In this document: in pieces, positions 8,603 through 19,221 of the stretch
Layout: each line of letters starts with the position of its first letter
Position numbering within the stretch: the stretch's first letter is position 1
Source: Anaerococcus tetradius ATCC 35098
Lineage (GTDB): Bacteria > Bacillota > Clostridia > Tissierellales > Peptoniphilaceae
NCBI RefSeq assembly: GCF_000159095.1
Contig: NZ_GG666300.1
Location: 23,980-87,979, forward strand
Direction of reading: 5' to 3'
Length of the DNA stretch: 64,000 bases
Position numbers and translations under genes: made by a program
Notes under the pieces: generated by a model
What the model was told of the DNA's origin: nothing
The model's input: only the letters and a program-made list of their open reading frames with translations
Database searches by the model: none

Positions 8603-9386
8603 ATTTGTAACCCTATCATCAGGATCATCTGGCAATGTCAGCTTTCTTGAATACAAGGGCTGTCGTATCTTGATTGATGCTGGATTTTCTGGAAAGAAAA
8701 TAGAAAATCTCCTAGGCCAAATAGGAGAAAACCCAAAAGACCTCGATGGAATCTTCATAACTCATGAACACAATGACCACATCCAGGGGGCTGGAGTCCT
8801 ATCGAGAAGATTTGATATACCAATATACGCCAACCAAGGAACTTGGAAGGGTTTGACACAAAAAATAAAGAAGCTAAAGGAAGAAAATATTAAAGTCTTT
8901 AAGACAAATGAATTTATAAACTTTAAGTCCATGGATATCCTCCCTGTAGCTATCCACCACGATGCTATGGAGCCAGTCGCCTATGTTATATATATTGGCA
9001 ACAAGAAGCTTACTATTCTTTCTGATACAGGAATAGTTGATGAAAAAATCGCTTACGAGATAAAGGGATCGGATATCTACTATATGGAAGCTAATCACGA
9101 TCTGCAAGCCCTAAAGATGGGGCCATATCCCCACAATTTAAAGCTCAGGGTTATGGGAAATATGGGGCACTTATCAAATGATCAAGCCGCAGAGGCCCTT
9201 GCTGATGCTCTTGTTGGAAAAAATGAGACGGTTTTTTTATCTCACCTTTCAGAAACCAACAATACCCCTGAGCTTTCAAGACTTACAGTTGACAATTACC
9301 TAAGAAGTCTTGGTTATGATACAAAAAAAGATATTGATTTGGAGGTTTGCAATAGATACGAGCCTTCAAAAATAGTGGAGTTATAA
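8595..9386 (+). CDS. YycJ/WalJ-type metallo-beta-lactamase-fold hydrolase
   Basis: This 263-residue MBL-fold protein has the metal motif THEHNDHIQG (about 55-64), SDTGIVDEK with the bridging aspartate, and FLSHLSETNN near the end. The opening SSGSSGNVSFLE is typical of YycJ/WalJ. That family is a putative nuclease linked to cell-wall and DNA-replication coordination in Firmicutes. Here it is not beside walRK. The stop overlaps the start of the next gene by one base. Confidence 0.88.
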   Translation: MSRFVTLSSGSSGNVSFLEYKGCRILIDAGFSGKKIENLLGQIGENPKDLDGIFITHEHNDHIQGAGVLSRRFDIPIYANQGTWKGLTQKIKKLKEENIKVFKTNEFINFKSMDILPVAIHHDAMEPVAYVIYIGNKKLTILSDTGIVDEKIAYEIKGSDIYYMEANHDLQALKMGPYPHNLKLRVMGNMGHLSNDQAAEALADALVGKNETVFLSHLSETNNTPELSRLTVDNYLRSLGYDTKKDIDLEVCNRYEPSKIVEL

Positions 9387-10195
9387 TGGAATTATTAGAA
9401 ATAGAAAAATCACTTATAAAAAAATATAGAAAAGAAATCTGGTCGCCCTTTATCAAAGCCATAAAGGAATTTTCATTGATAAATGAAGGAGATAAGGTAG
9501 CTGTCGCTATATCTGGTGGGAAGGATTCGCTAATCCTTGCCAAGCTCATTGAGGAGCTTCACAAACACTCAAAGGTCAAATTTGATGTGGCATATATTTC
9601 TATGGATCCTGGTTATGATAAGGAAAATAGAGAGCTTTTAGAAGAAAACATCAAATACCTAAATATAGATGCTACAATCTATGATTCAGAAGTTTTTGAA
9701 GTAGCAGAAACTATAACCAAGGGGGCCTATCCATGCTATATGTGTGCGAGGATGCGTAGGGGCTTTCTTTATAACAAGGCCAAGGAGCTAGGATGCAACA
9801 AACTAGCCCTAGGCCATCACATGAACGATGCTATCGAAACAACTATGATGAATGTTCTCTATGCAGGAAATTTTAAAACTATGAAGCCCAAACTAAGAGC
9901 CCAAAACTTCGAAGGAATGGAACTTATTAGACCCCTCTACTATCTTCATGAAGATGATATTAAAAGGTGGAGGGACTATGTAGGTCTAAAAGCCCTAAAT
10001 TGTGCCTGCACCGTAACAAAGTCTAGTGAGTCCTATACTAGAAAGAAGATTAAAGAGCTAATAGCAGATTTGAAGAAAGATAATCCGGAAGTAGAAAAGT
10101 CCATCCTAAGGTCAGCAGAAAATGTTAACTGCGATATGGTTCTGGGCTATCAAATAAAAGGCGAGAAACACTCGTTCTTGGAGGAATTTGAATGA
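9386..10195 (+). CDS. TtcA-like tRNA thiolation ATPase (PP-loop)
   Basis: This 269-residue PP-loop protein has SGGKDS (about 44-49) for ATP pyrophosphatase chemistry. It also has CYMC (about 116-119) and a later CAC (about 210) that could ligate an iron-sulfur cluster, as in TtcA, which makes 2-thiocytidine in tRNA. GHHMNDAIETTMMN is the conserved helix of the family. It lacks the C-terminal domains of TilS, so lysidine synthesis is unlikely. It overlaps uppP by 4 bases. Confidence 0.83.
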   Translation: MELLEIEKSLIKKYRKEIWSPFIKAIKEFSLINEGDKVAVAISGGKDSLILAKLIEELHKHSKVKFDVAYISMDPGYDKENRELLEENIKYLNIDATIYDSEVFEVAETITKGAYPCYMCARMRRGFLYNKAKELGCNKLALGHHMNDAIETTMMNVLYAGNFKTMKPKLRAQNFEGMELIRPLYYLHEDDIKRWRDYVGLKALNCACTVTKSSESYTRKKIKELIADLKKDNPEVEKSILRSAENVNCDMVLGYQIKGEKHSFLEEFE

Positions 10196-11073
10196 TAGTA
10201 GATTTTTTTAAGGTCCTAATCCTCTCCCTAGTGGAAGGGGTGACAGAATTTTTGCCAGTGTCATCTACTGGCCATTTGATTTTGGTAAATCAATTTGTAA
10301 AAATGGAAGGAGAAACTTTTTCCAATGCCTTTAATGTAATTATCCAATTGGGAGCTATCCTTTCTGTAGTGGTAATTTATTTTAAAAGGCTTAACCCTTG
10401 GGATAGGGAAAAAACTTCCAAGTATTTTCCTAAAAATTACGACAAGCTAAATGGTCAATCCAGGGCCTATTACAGGTTAACTCACCCAGATAGAAAGACA
10501 ATAGAGCTTTGGAAGAGGGTAATAGTTGGAGTTCTTCCTGCCATGGTCTTGGGCCTACTCTTTGATGATTTCATAGACGAGCACTTATTTAAACCAATGG
10601 TAGTAGCAGCTATGCTTCTTGTTTGGGGTCTTGTTATAATCTTTGTCGAGAAGAAAAACAAGAGGGAAAATAGGGTTAAGCATGATAACATAGCCATGGT
10701 TTCCTACAAGACTATCCTCGCCATAGGATTTTTTCAAACCCTTGCTATGATACCAGGAACTAGCAGGTCAGCTGCAACTATTATGGGAGCTATGATTTTG
10801 GGCCTATCAAGGTCAGCTGCGGCAGAATTCTCTTTCTTCCTAGCTATTCCTACCATGCTTGGAGCAACTCTCCTAAAGGTTGTAAAGAACTTCTCTGGCT
10901 TTACAGGCTATCAATGGGTCTTGATTCTTGTGGGAATGCTTTTAAGTTTCCTAGTAGCCTATTTTGTAATCAAGAAATTTATGGCCTACATTAGAAACAA
11001 TGACTTCATCCCTTTTGGTATTTACAGGATTATTCTTTCAGTCCTAGTCCTTGTTTACTTTTTGATTTTTTGA
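10192..11073 (+). CDS. uppP: Undecaprenyl-diphosphate phosphatase
   Basis: UppP/BacA recycles the lipid carrier for peptidoglycan and glycan synthesis and confers bacitracin tolerance. The 293-residue protein shows the two signature blocks: EGVTEFLPVSSTGHL (about 15-29) with the catalytic glutamates, and PGTSRSAATIMGAMILGLSR (about 187-206) with the phosphate-binding arginine. About seven to eight membrane helices are visible. It overlaps the preceding gene by 4 bases and lies 1 base from the next. Confidence 0.95.
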   Translation: MIVDFFKVLILSLVEGVTEFLPVSSTGHLILVNQFVKMEGETFSNAFNVIIQLGAILSVVVIYFKRLNPWDREKTSKYFPKNYDKLNGQSRAYYRLTHPDRKTIELWKRVIVGVLPAMVLGLLFDDFIDEHLFKPMVVAAMLLVWGLVIIFVEKKNKRENRVKHDNIAMVSYKTILAIGFFQTLAMIPGTSRSAATIMGAMILGLSRSAAAEFSFFLAIPTMLGATLLKVVKNFSGFTGYQWVLILVGMLLSFLVAYFVIKKFMAYIRNNDFIPFGIYRIILSVLVLVYFLIF

Positions 11074-11074
11074 G

Positions 11075-11617
11075 ATGAAAAATAGATGCGAATGGGCAAA
11101 AAGCCCAATCCTTATAGCCTATCACGATGAGGAATATGGCAGGCTAAGCCATGACGATAGATATATCTTCGAAATCCTAGTCTTGGAATTTATTGAAGCC
11201 GGTCTAAGCTTTGAAATAGTCCTAAAGAAAAGAGAGGCTATGAGAGAGGCCTTCGATGGTTTTTCTTATGAAATAATTAAAAACTATGACGAAAACAAAA
11301 TCGAAGAGCTGATGAAAAATGAAAAAATTATTAGAAATAGGAAAAAATTAGAAGCTTTGGTAAAAAACGCCAGAGCTTTTATAAAAATAAGGGAAGAATT
11401 TGGATCCTTCGACAAATATCTAGAAAGCTTCATTGGGGAAGTTATTGACTATAAGAGAAAAGAGGGAGAAGTTATATCCCAAAGTCCCCTATCAGAAAAA
11501 ATAGCCAAGGACATGAAAAAAAGATCCTTCTCTTTCCTAGGGCCAATCACAATCCACTCCTTTCTTGAGGCTATAGGAAGGATAAATTGTCATTGCCTAA
11601 CTTGTTTCAAGCACTAA
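11075..11617 (+). CDS. tag: DNA-3-methyladenine glycosylase I
   Basis: This 180-residue protein matches Tag. The N-terminal CEWAK and YHDEEYG are family hallmarks, the centre holds the FEILVLEFIEAGLSF helix, and the C-terminus HCLTCFKH supplies zinc-snap ligands together with the N-terminal cysteine. It removes 3-methyladenine from alkylated DNA. Confidence 0.92.
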   Translation: MKNRCEWAKSPILIAYHDEEYGRLSHDDRYIFEILVLEFIEAGLSFEIVLKKREAMREAFDGFSYEIIKNYDENKIEELMKNEKIIRNRKKLEALVKNARAFIKIREEFGSFDKYLESFIGEVIDYKRKEGEVISQSPLSEKIAKDMKKRSFSFLGPITIHSFLEAIGRINCHCLTCFKH

Positions 11618-11675
11618 GATAAGTAGTTTTATAAAAATTAATAAAGCTAAAGAAAATAAGAATTATTAGAGGTGA

Positions 11676-13289
<1,614 letters not shown>

Positions 13290-13290
13290 A

Positions 13291-13330
13291 AAAAAGCTGG
13301 CCCCAGAATTTCTCTAAGGCCAGTTTTTTT
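13291..13330. terminator. Bidirectional terminator
   Basis: CTGGCC (13297-13302) pairs with GGCCAG (13318-13323). There is a T run on each strand, serving the convergent glucosidase and gltS genes. Confidence 0.8.
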
Positions 13331-14507
13331 AGGCAAAATAGTTTATAAAGAAAGTAATAACGATAGGGTTCATCAGATTTACAGCTATGGCAAGAACTAT
13401 AGGAAAGACGAACATGGCAAGCTCTGCTGGGCCTCTTTCTTCTATGATAGCCTCCATATTTGCCATGGCATTTGGAGTTTGACCCAAACCAACCCCACAA
13501 TGACCTGCTGCCATTACTGCTGAGTCATAGTCTTTGCCACAAAGCCTGTAAGTAACAAGGCTAGTGTAGATTGCTATAAAGATAGCTTGGGCTATGAGGA
13601 TTACAAACATAGGACCTGCTAGACTTATTATAGCAGATATGTTTAGGTTGATTAGGGCGAGGGATAGGAAGAGATTTAAGGAAATATTTCCTACTAGATT
13701 TACATTTTCTATATCAAGGTCCCTTTTCATAAAATCATAAACATTTCTTATGACTAGCCCTCCAAATTGGCAACCCACATAGTAGGGAAAGCTTAAAGAG
13801 CTTTTAGCGAGTATTAGATTTATAAAAGTTCCCAAAAAACAAGAAAAAGCAACAAGAACTATAGCCTTCATCAAGGAAGCTTGGCTGATTTGGTGTTTGG
13901 CCTTTTCTAGGCTGAAATTTTCTACTAGGCCAGAGCTTTTTAGCTTGTTTTTGATGATAAGCCTTTTGGCAACTGGACCTCCTACTAAAGAGCCTACCAA
14001 AAGACCGAAAGTTGCAGCAGCAACTCCGATGGAGGTATTATTAACAGCCCCCATTGTTTCCATTATCTTGCCAAAGGATATGGCAGAGCCGATACCCCCT
14101 GTCATAGAGGTTGATCCCATGGCTATACCATGGAGGGGATTGATTCCTAAGAGAAGGGAAATTCCTACTCCTATAATATTTTGCAGGGGAAGGAGGATTA
14201 TTATGGAAATGGCAAGTTTTACTCCAATAAGTCCTGCCTTTCTGAGGCTCTTAAAGGAAGCACAAAGTCCGATAGATGCAAAAAACACATTCATAAAGAA
14301 GTCTTGGAGGATTTTATCAAACTTAAAATCCACAGCTAGGGATGATTTAAGGGCAAAAATTCCAAGGCTTATTATAAGGCCCCCTATTACAGGAGAGGGG
14401 ATAAAAAATTTCTTGAAAAAATCAAATTTATTTTTAATAAAGACTCCCAGGACATAGGCAAGCATGGCAAGACCGAGAGTCTGTAAGATATCTACTTGTA
14501 TAGTCAT
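13329..14507 (-). CDS. gltS: Sodium/glutamate symporter
   Basis: This 392-residue membrane protein has the GltS fold: two inverted repeats of about five helices. It has glycine-rich reentrant-loop motifs such as GSTSMTGGIGSA (about 134-145) and GHCGVGLGQTPNAMANM (about 340-356). It imports glutamate with sodium. It stands alone, divergent from the glycan operon. Confidence 0.92.
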   Translation of the reverse strand: MTIQVDILQTLGLAMLAYVLGVFIKNKFDFFKKFFIPSPVIGGLIISLGIFALKSSLAVDFKFDKILQDFFMNVFFASIGLCASFKSLRKAGLIGVKLAISIIILLPLQNIIGVGISLLLGINPLHGIAMGSTSMTGGIGSAISFGKIMETMGAVNNTSIGVAAATFGLLVGSLVGGPVAKRLIIKNKLKSSGLVENFSLEKAKHQISQASLMKAIVLVAFSCFLGTFINLILAKSSLSFPYYVGCQFGGLVIRNVYDFMKRDLDIENVNLVGNISLNLFLSLALINLNISAIISLAGPMFVILIAQAIFIAIYTSLVTYRLCGKDYDSAVMAAGHCGVGLGQTPNAMANMEAIIEERGPAELAMFVFPIVLAIAVNLMNPIVITFFINYFA

Positions 14508-14641
14508 TATTTTTCCTTTCTTTTTTATTAGATAAGTATATCCCTAGGAAAAAATTTTACAAGAGCATAGGTTAAAGAAGAAGCAATCTTTATTTGCTTC
14601 CAGTATAATGAATGTTATATAATATGCTAAGGAGAGTGTTT

Positions 14642-15784
14642 ATGAAAATAATTTTTTGGGTATCGGCCTTTGCCATTATTTATCCTATGATAGGCTACCC
14701 CCTTACACTTTTGTTATTAGATAAAATTATTAAAAGAAAAAACAAACAAGACTATGCTTACAGGCCCATGGTTTCTGTAATAATTTCAGCCTACAATGAA
14801 GAAAAAGTAATTGTAAAAAAACTTACAAATATTATGAAAACTGATTACCCGAATCTAGAGGTCATAATAGCAAATGACGCTTCGACTGATAAGACAGTTG
14901 AGCTTTGCGAAGACTTTATTAAAAAGCATCCTGACTTTCCTATAAGGGTAAATACAGTCAAAAATCATTTGGGTAAGACTAATGCTCAAGATGAGGCGGT
15001 TGAAACTGCTTGGGGAGAAATCCTAGTATTTTCCGATGCCAACTCTATCTTCAAAGAAGATGCTATAAAGGAACTTGTATCTTATTTTACAGCGGATGAT
15101 ATAGAATATGTATGCGGATCTTTGCTTTATAAGAAAGACGATCAAGCCTCTGTTGTAGCTGAAAATACCTACTGGAATATGGAACTTACTATGAGAAAGA
15201 TAGAGTCTAATATAAAGACCATAGCAGCCGGTAATGGAGCAATCTATGCTTGTAGGAAGAAAGATTATAGAAATTACAATCTAGTTAGCTCCCACGACTA
15301 CGAGATGCCCCTCTATGCTGGCCTTAACAAGAAAAGGGCCCTCTATAATGAAAAGGCCATAGCCTTCGAAAAGGCAGGTGCTACAACAAGTGATGAGTTT
15401 AAGAGGAAGGTAAGGATGCAAAGAAGGATTCTTACTAATATTTTCACCAACCTAAGAAGATTAAATATCTTTAAATATGGATGGTTTTCCTTCTTCCACT
15501 TTAATCACAAGACTTTGAGATTCTTGCAGGCTTTTTTTCATATAGTATTATTTATAAGTAATATATTTCTTATAAAATATGGACTAATTTATAAGCTATT
15601 TTTCTTAGGCCAACTCGTCTTTATAATTCTTGCTATACTTGGTCAACTTACAAAGGCTAAAAATAAGCTCCTATATTTTCCAAGATATTATTCTATGATG
15701 ATGCTAGCCCAAATTCTAGGAGCAAAAAATGAGTTTACAGGTAAGAGCAAGGCCACTTGGGAAAAGGCAGAAAGTACGAGGTGA
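14642..15784 (+). CDS. Membrane-associated family 2 glycosyltransferase
   Basis: This glycosyltransferase of about 380 residues has an N-terminal membrane segment. The GT-A core holds VSVIISAYNEEKVI, NDASTDKT and the SDANS (DxD-like) motif, and there are two or three C-terminal membrane helices, a hyaluronan-synthase-like topology. The ATG at 14642 is preferred because AAGGAG sits 7 bases upstream; an upstream ATG (14612) lacks one. It is the first gene of a five-gene glycan operon. The sugar donor is unknown. Confidence 0.85.
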   Translation: MKIIFWVSAFAIIYPMIGYPLTLLLLDKIIKRKNKQDYAYRPMVSVIISAYNEEKVIVKKLTNIMKTDYPNLEVIIANDASTDKTVELCEDFIKKHPDFPIRVNTVKNHLGKTNAQDEAVETAWGEILVFSDANSIFKEDAIKELVSYFTADDIEYVCGSLLYKKDDQASVVAENTYWNMELTMRKIESNIKTIAAGNGAIYACRKKDYRNYNLVSSHDYEMPLYAGLNKKRALYNEKAIAFEKAGATTSDEFKRKVRMQRRILTNIFTNLRRLNIFKYGWFSFFHFNHKTLRFLQAFFHIVLFISNIFLIKYGLIYKLFFLGQLVFIILAILGQLTKAKNKLLYFPRYYSMMMLAQILGAKNEFTGKSKATWEKAESTR

Positions 15785-15786
15785 TT

Positions 15787-16566
15787 ATGAAAATAGAAGT
15801 ATTAATATCGGCTATGAATGTCAAAGACATTAACTTCTACGAGAAATTCAATCTCACAACTGATGCCCTAATTATTAACCAATGTGATCACAATGGCTAT
15901 GAAGAGCTTGATAAGGGAAAGTTTAAGATAAGGATGATATCGACAGACACCAAGGGGCTTGGAAGAAGTAGAAATCTCGCTATCCTAAACTCTAGGGCTG
16001 ATATAGTAGTCTTTTGTGATGATGATGAAGTCTTTTTAGAAGATTATGAAAAGAAAATTAAGGAGGCCTTTATCGAGCATCCTGATGTCGACTTTTTCGT
16101 CTTTAGAACCATAATTTATCAAAATGGCGAAGAGATAATCAAGGTAAGGGAAGAAAAAGACCTAAAGATATACAATGCCCTAAGATATGGTTCGGTGCAT
16201 TTTGCTTTTAAGAGAGAAAAAATCGCCGAAAAAAATATCTACCTATCGACCTACTTCGGTGCTGGAACTGGTAATGGTTCTGGGGAGGATTCGATTTTTA
16301 TTGCTGATTGCATAAGAAAAGGCCTTAGGCTTAGAACTTCGATGAAGACGATAGCAAAAATTTACAATGATGATTCTACTTGGTTTAAGGGTTTTGACGA
16401 AAAGTTTTTCTATGATAAGGGAAAACTAGCCAAGGCTCTATTTCCAAAGATGTATAGATTTTATATAGAATATTTTATTAGAAGATATCCAGAAAAATTA
16501 GTAAATGTTGATATAAGAAGAGCAAGACAGATAATGTTAGAAGGTGCAAAGGATTTTGGAGGTTAA
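15787..16566 (+). CDS. Family 2 glycosyltransferase
   Basis: This cytoplasmic GT-A protein of about 259 residues has LGRSRNLAILNSRADIVVFCDDD (about 58-80): a nucleotide-sugar binding loop followed by a DDD metal motif. A later GNGSGEDS block is typical of the acceptor region. Start 15787 follows GAGGTG at proper spacing and lies 2 bases after the previous stop. It probably adds a sugar to the glycan initiated by its neighbours. Confidence 0.82.
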   Translation: MKIEVLISAMNVKDINFYEKFNLTTDALIINQCDHNGYEELDKGKFKIRMISTDTKGLGRSRNLAILNSRADIVVFCDDDEVFLEDYEKKIKEAFIEHPDVDFFVFRTIIYQNGEEIIKVREEKDLKIYNALRYGSVHFAFKREKIAEKNIYLSTYFGAGTGNGSGEDSIFIADCIRKGLRLRTSMKTIAKIYNDDSTWFKGFDEKFFYDKGKLAKALFPKMYRFYIEYFIRRYPEKLVNVDIRRARQIMLEGAKDFGG

Positions 16567-16567
16567 A

Positions 16568-17521
16568 ATGAAAGAAAAAAGATCGCTCTTTAGTGCAATT
16601 CCTGCAGGCCTAATCTGGGGAATACTTGCAGCAGTTGTTTTTTACTTTGCCTTGTCCTATTCAGGATTTAATGAATATAAGGCGAAGAGTAAGATTATTA
16701 CTACAGATTTGGAAAGTGTTAATGAAAATGCAAGCGATGCAAAAACTTATGCAGCAACCATTAACTCAAATAAGATTAAAAAGACTGTCCTAGATAATTT
16801 GGGCATAGATATGTCTCTAGGCATGCTCGATACTAAGCTTAAAATCGAGCCAATCGAAGGTTCTTCAGTAGTAGATATTGTTGTTACTGATACAAATAAG
16901 CAAAGGGCAGAAGATATAGCTGATGAATATGCAGACCTTGCTGTAAGAGTAATTGGAAACATCTACGGAACAAAGGCTCAAGTTATGGAATATTCTTATC
17001 AATCAGCAGGTAAGGTTAATAATGGTATAACTTATTCAGCAATTATAGGCTTGGCTGTTTTCATCCTAGCTACTCTTATAGGAATGATTAGGGTAAATTC
17101 TTTTAATAACAAAGTCCTCCTTGCTAGGGCTAAGAATACTATCCTAGATGAAGAAGATCAAGAGCCTTACGAAGCAAGCGATAAAGACTATGAGGGAATT
17201 GTTTCTGATGGCAAAAGAGAAGTTAAGAATGGTAGGATGAGCTTTAGAAAAGAAGCTAAAGAAGATTACTCATATCAAGACAATGACGAGTCTAATGATA
17301 ATGATTATGATAATGATGATGACTTCGATTATTTAGATACGAAAAGCCAAGAACTTCCTGATTTTGACAATGAAAATCCAGCTGAAACCATAGTAATTGA
17401 TAAAAACGAAATACTCTATGGAATTAACAGACAAAATAGGGTCGAGGAAGATATAATCATCAAAGATTATCCAATCTTAGGCAAGCTTCCACCATATAGC
17501 AAAGGAGAATTAGATGTTTAG
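16568..17521 (+). CDS. Wzz/CapA-like chain-length regulator with acidic cytoplasmic tail
   Basis: This protein of about 317 residues has two membrane helices (about 14-33 and 160-180) flanking a Wzz-type extracellular domain. It resembles the membrane adaptor that partners bacterial tyrosine kinases. The C-terminal 135 residues are cytoplasmic, acidic and low-complexity, with an Asp/Asn/Tyr-rich tract around residues 235-260. Start 16568 follows GGAGG. It overlaps the following ATPase-like gene by 8 bases, as adaptor and kinase usually do. Confidence 0.8.
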   Translation: MKEKRSLFSAIPAGLIWGILAAVVFYFALSYSGFNEYKAKSKIITTDLESVNENASDAKTYAATINSNKIKKTVLDNLGIDMSLGMLDTKLKIEPIEGSSVVDIVVTDTNKQRAEDIADEYADLAVRVIGNIYGTKAQVMEYSYQSAGKVNNGITYSAIIGLAVFILATLIGMIRVNSFNNKVLLARAKNTILDEEDQEPYEASDKDYEGIVSDGKREVKNGRMSFRKEAKEDYSYQDNDESNDNDYDNDDDFDYLDTKSQELPDFDNENPAETIVIDKNEILYGINRQNRVEEDIIIKDYPILGKLPPYSKGELDV

Positions 17522-18173
17522 AAAAAAAGATGAAGAGAAAAAAGAGATCGCTCTTCAAGCCTTCTATAATCTTGAAGATGGTTTGCTAAGTGCTCTTAGC
17601 AATGATGAGAAAGTAATAGCCTTTACATCAACATCAAAGCACACCGACCAAGACTTAAATGTCTATGTTATGGCCAAGCACCTAGCTGAGGAAGGTGATA
17701 GAATCCTCCTAATAGATGCTAATCTAAGGGAAGCAGGCCTTGAAGAAATAACTAATGATAAAAAAGAAAGAGGCTTTATTGATGGAATCCTCGGTGATTA
17801 CCAAATAGATGATCTGATAAATTATGATGGAAAACACGATAATATTTATCTAATGTATTCAGGTAAGGTTTCAGATTATGCCGATGAGTTCCTAGAACCA
17901 GCAGACATTAAAAATTTCTTTGAAAGCCTAAGGGCTTCTTATGATTATATATTTGTAAACACAACAGCAAATACAGATATAGCAGAAGCTAATATGTTTG
18001 CTTCCCTTGCAGATAGAGTAGTTATTTTTACAACCTATGCTAACAAGGATAACGACATCTACCAAGAATCAATTGAACAACTCGAAAGAGTTAATGCAGA
18101 TATCCTGGGCCTAGTTATTACAAACTATGTTTATAGCGAAGCCGAAGTAAAGGAATTGTTTGGAGAAAATTAA
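17514..18173 (+). CDS. CpsD/CapB-like P-loop protein with degenerate ATP site (pseudokinase)
   Basis: The 219-residue protein follows the fold of bacterial tyrosine kinases. It keeps the Walker A' strand ILLIDANLR (about 64-72) and the flanking VIAFTST strand. The Walker A loop is replaced by SKHTDQDLN (about 41-49) with no GKS/T, and the Walker B aspartate position reads FVNTT (Asn149). There is no C-terminal tyrosine cluster. It should bind the Wzz-like neighbour but is unlikely to hydrolyse ATP. Catalytic loss is read from the sequence; the role as a structural regulator is inference. Confidence 0.75.
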   Translation: MFRKKDEEKKEIALQAFYNLEDGLLSALSNDEKVIAFTSTSKHTDQDLNVYVMAKHLAEEGDRILLIDANLREAGLEEITNDKKERGFIDGILGDYQIDDLINYDGKHDNIYLMYSGKVSDYADEFLEPADIKNFFESLRASYDYIFVNTTANTDIAEANMFASLADRVVIFTTYANKDNDIYQESIEQLERVNADILGLVITNYVYSEAEVKELFGEN

Positions 18174-18631
18174 TGAAAAAGATTAAAGTATTGATGCTTC
18201 TTTGTCTAAGCCTTATCTTGGCTTCATGCTCAAATGACACTTATGTATCAAAGCGTCATCCAGAAGAAAATAACAAGACTGAACTAACAGAAAAATCTAA
18301 AGAAGGCAAAGAAAACAAGGATGGCAAAGAAGCTTTAGAAAATTCTAAAGACGAAAAAGATAAAGATAGCGAAGAAACAAAAGAAACAAAAGAAGCTAAA
18401 GACGAAAAAGACAAGGGCGATGAAGACTCTGATGTTATGGCTGGAGTAAATTACCAAGTTGAAGATGTGGTAAATATGAGATCCGAACCAAGCACAGACT
18501 CAGAAATAGTAGGAGAAGCCCATCCAGGGGATGAAATTTTAGTTCTCCTAGAAAAAGACGGCTGGTCAAGAGTATCAATTAATGGCCAAGCAGGCTACAT
18601 CAAAAGCGATTTATTAAAACCAGTAAAATAA
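18173..18631 (+). CDS. SH3-domain lipoprotein
   Basis: The N-terminal signal MKKIKVLMLLCLSLILASC ends in a lipobox (LASC, Cys19). A Lys/Glu-rich low-complexity linker (about 35-85) follows, then one bacterial SH3 domain (about 90-152) with VVNMRSEPSTDSEIVG and GWSRVSINGQAGYIKSDLL. Such proteins bind cell wall. Its start overlaps the previous stop, so it belongs to the glycan operon and may anchor or guide the product at the wall. Confidence 0.85.
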   Translation: MKKIKVLMLLCLSLILASCSNDTYVSKRHPEENNKTELTEKSKEGKENKDGKEALENSKDEKDKDSEETKETKEAKDEKDKGDEDSDVMAGVNYQVEDVVNMRSEPSTDSEIVGEAHPGDEILVLLEKDGWSRVSINGQAGYIKSDLLKPVK

Positions 18632-18635
18632 TGAT

Positions 18636-18674
18636 AAGGCTCTTGTGGGATAACCCTGCAAGAGCTTATTTTTC
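18636..18674 (+). terminator. Terminator of the glycan operon
   Basis: GCTCTTG (18639-18645) pairs with CAAGAGC (18659-18665), followed by a T-rich tract. Confidence 0.8.
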
Positions 18675-18736
18675 CATAAATTTCAATAAATTTGCTAATA
18701 ATATGGCCATATGTGATATAATTATATAGAGGTATT

Positions 18737-19060
18737 ATGATAAATTTATTTTTTGATTACTTACTATGGCCCTTGCTTATGGTTATAGCCGCCATAAGTT
18801 TTCTAAATTCTATCATGGAAAATAGGAAGAGCAGGATTGTTATTTCTATAATAATTTTGATTATGGCTGTGGTAATAATGATGGTTGTTTATAAGAAGTT
18901 TGACGAGGGAATATTCATCCAGCTATATTTATTCCTTTTTTTACTATCCATAGCTTTGGTTATCCTCGCTTTGAAAAAACAGGAAGACTCGTTCACCCTA
19001 ATTGGTATAGGGCTAATGGTAGTTATGCTTGTTATTTTGCTAAGCTTTCCACTAGAATAA
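18737..19060 (+). CDS. Small four-helix membrane protein of unknown function
   Basis: This 107-residue, almost entirely hydrophobic protein has about four membrane helices separated by short charged turns (ENRKSR, YKKFDEG, KKQEDS). A GAGGT-like ribosome binding site precedes the ATG. I do not recognise a family. It is monocistronic, between two hairpin terminators. Confidence 0.6.
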   Translation: MINLFFDYLLWPLLMVIAAISFLNSIMENRKSRIVISIIILIMAVVIMMVVYKKFDEGIFIQLYLFLFLLSIALVILALKKQEDSFTLIGIGLMVVMLVILLSFPLE

Positions 19061-19170
19061 TCGGACTTTTTGTAAAAATTGTAAGGATAGAAGCTTCTGC
19101 TAATAATAAATAAAATAGCTTTATCAGGGATAGATTGTCTATTGCTGATTTTTATTTACAAATAAGGGCA

Positions 19171-19221
19171 AAAAAAGATGATATTTAGAAACTGTTTTTC
19201 CAAATATCATCTTTTAATTTT
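19171..19221. terminator. Bidirectional terminator
   Basis: A perfect 13-bp stem (19174-19186 with 19202-19214) with T/A runs on both sides ends the minus-strand lipoprotein gene. Confidence 0.8.

Noticed and set aside
17280-17350. Short tandem repeat coding for Asp/Asn
   Set aside because: It is a low-complexity acidic tract within the Wzz-like protein, not a regular DNA repeat.
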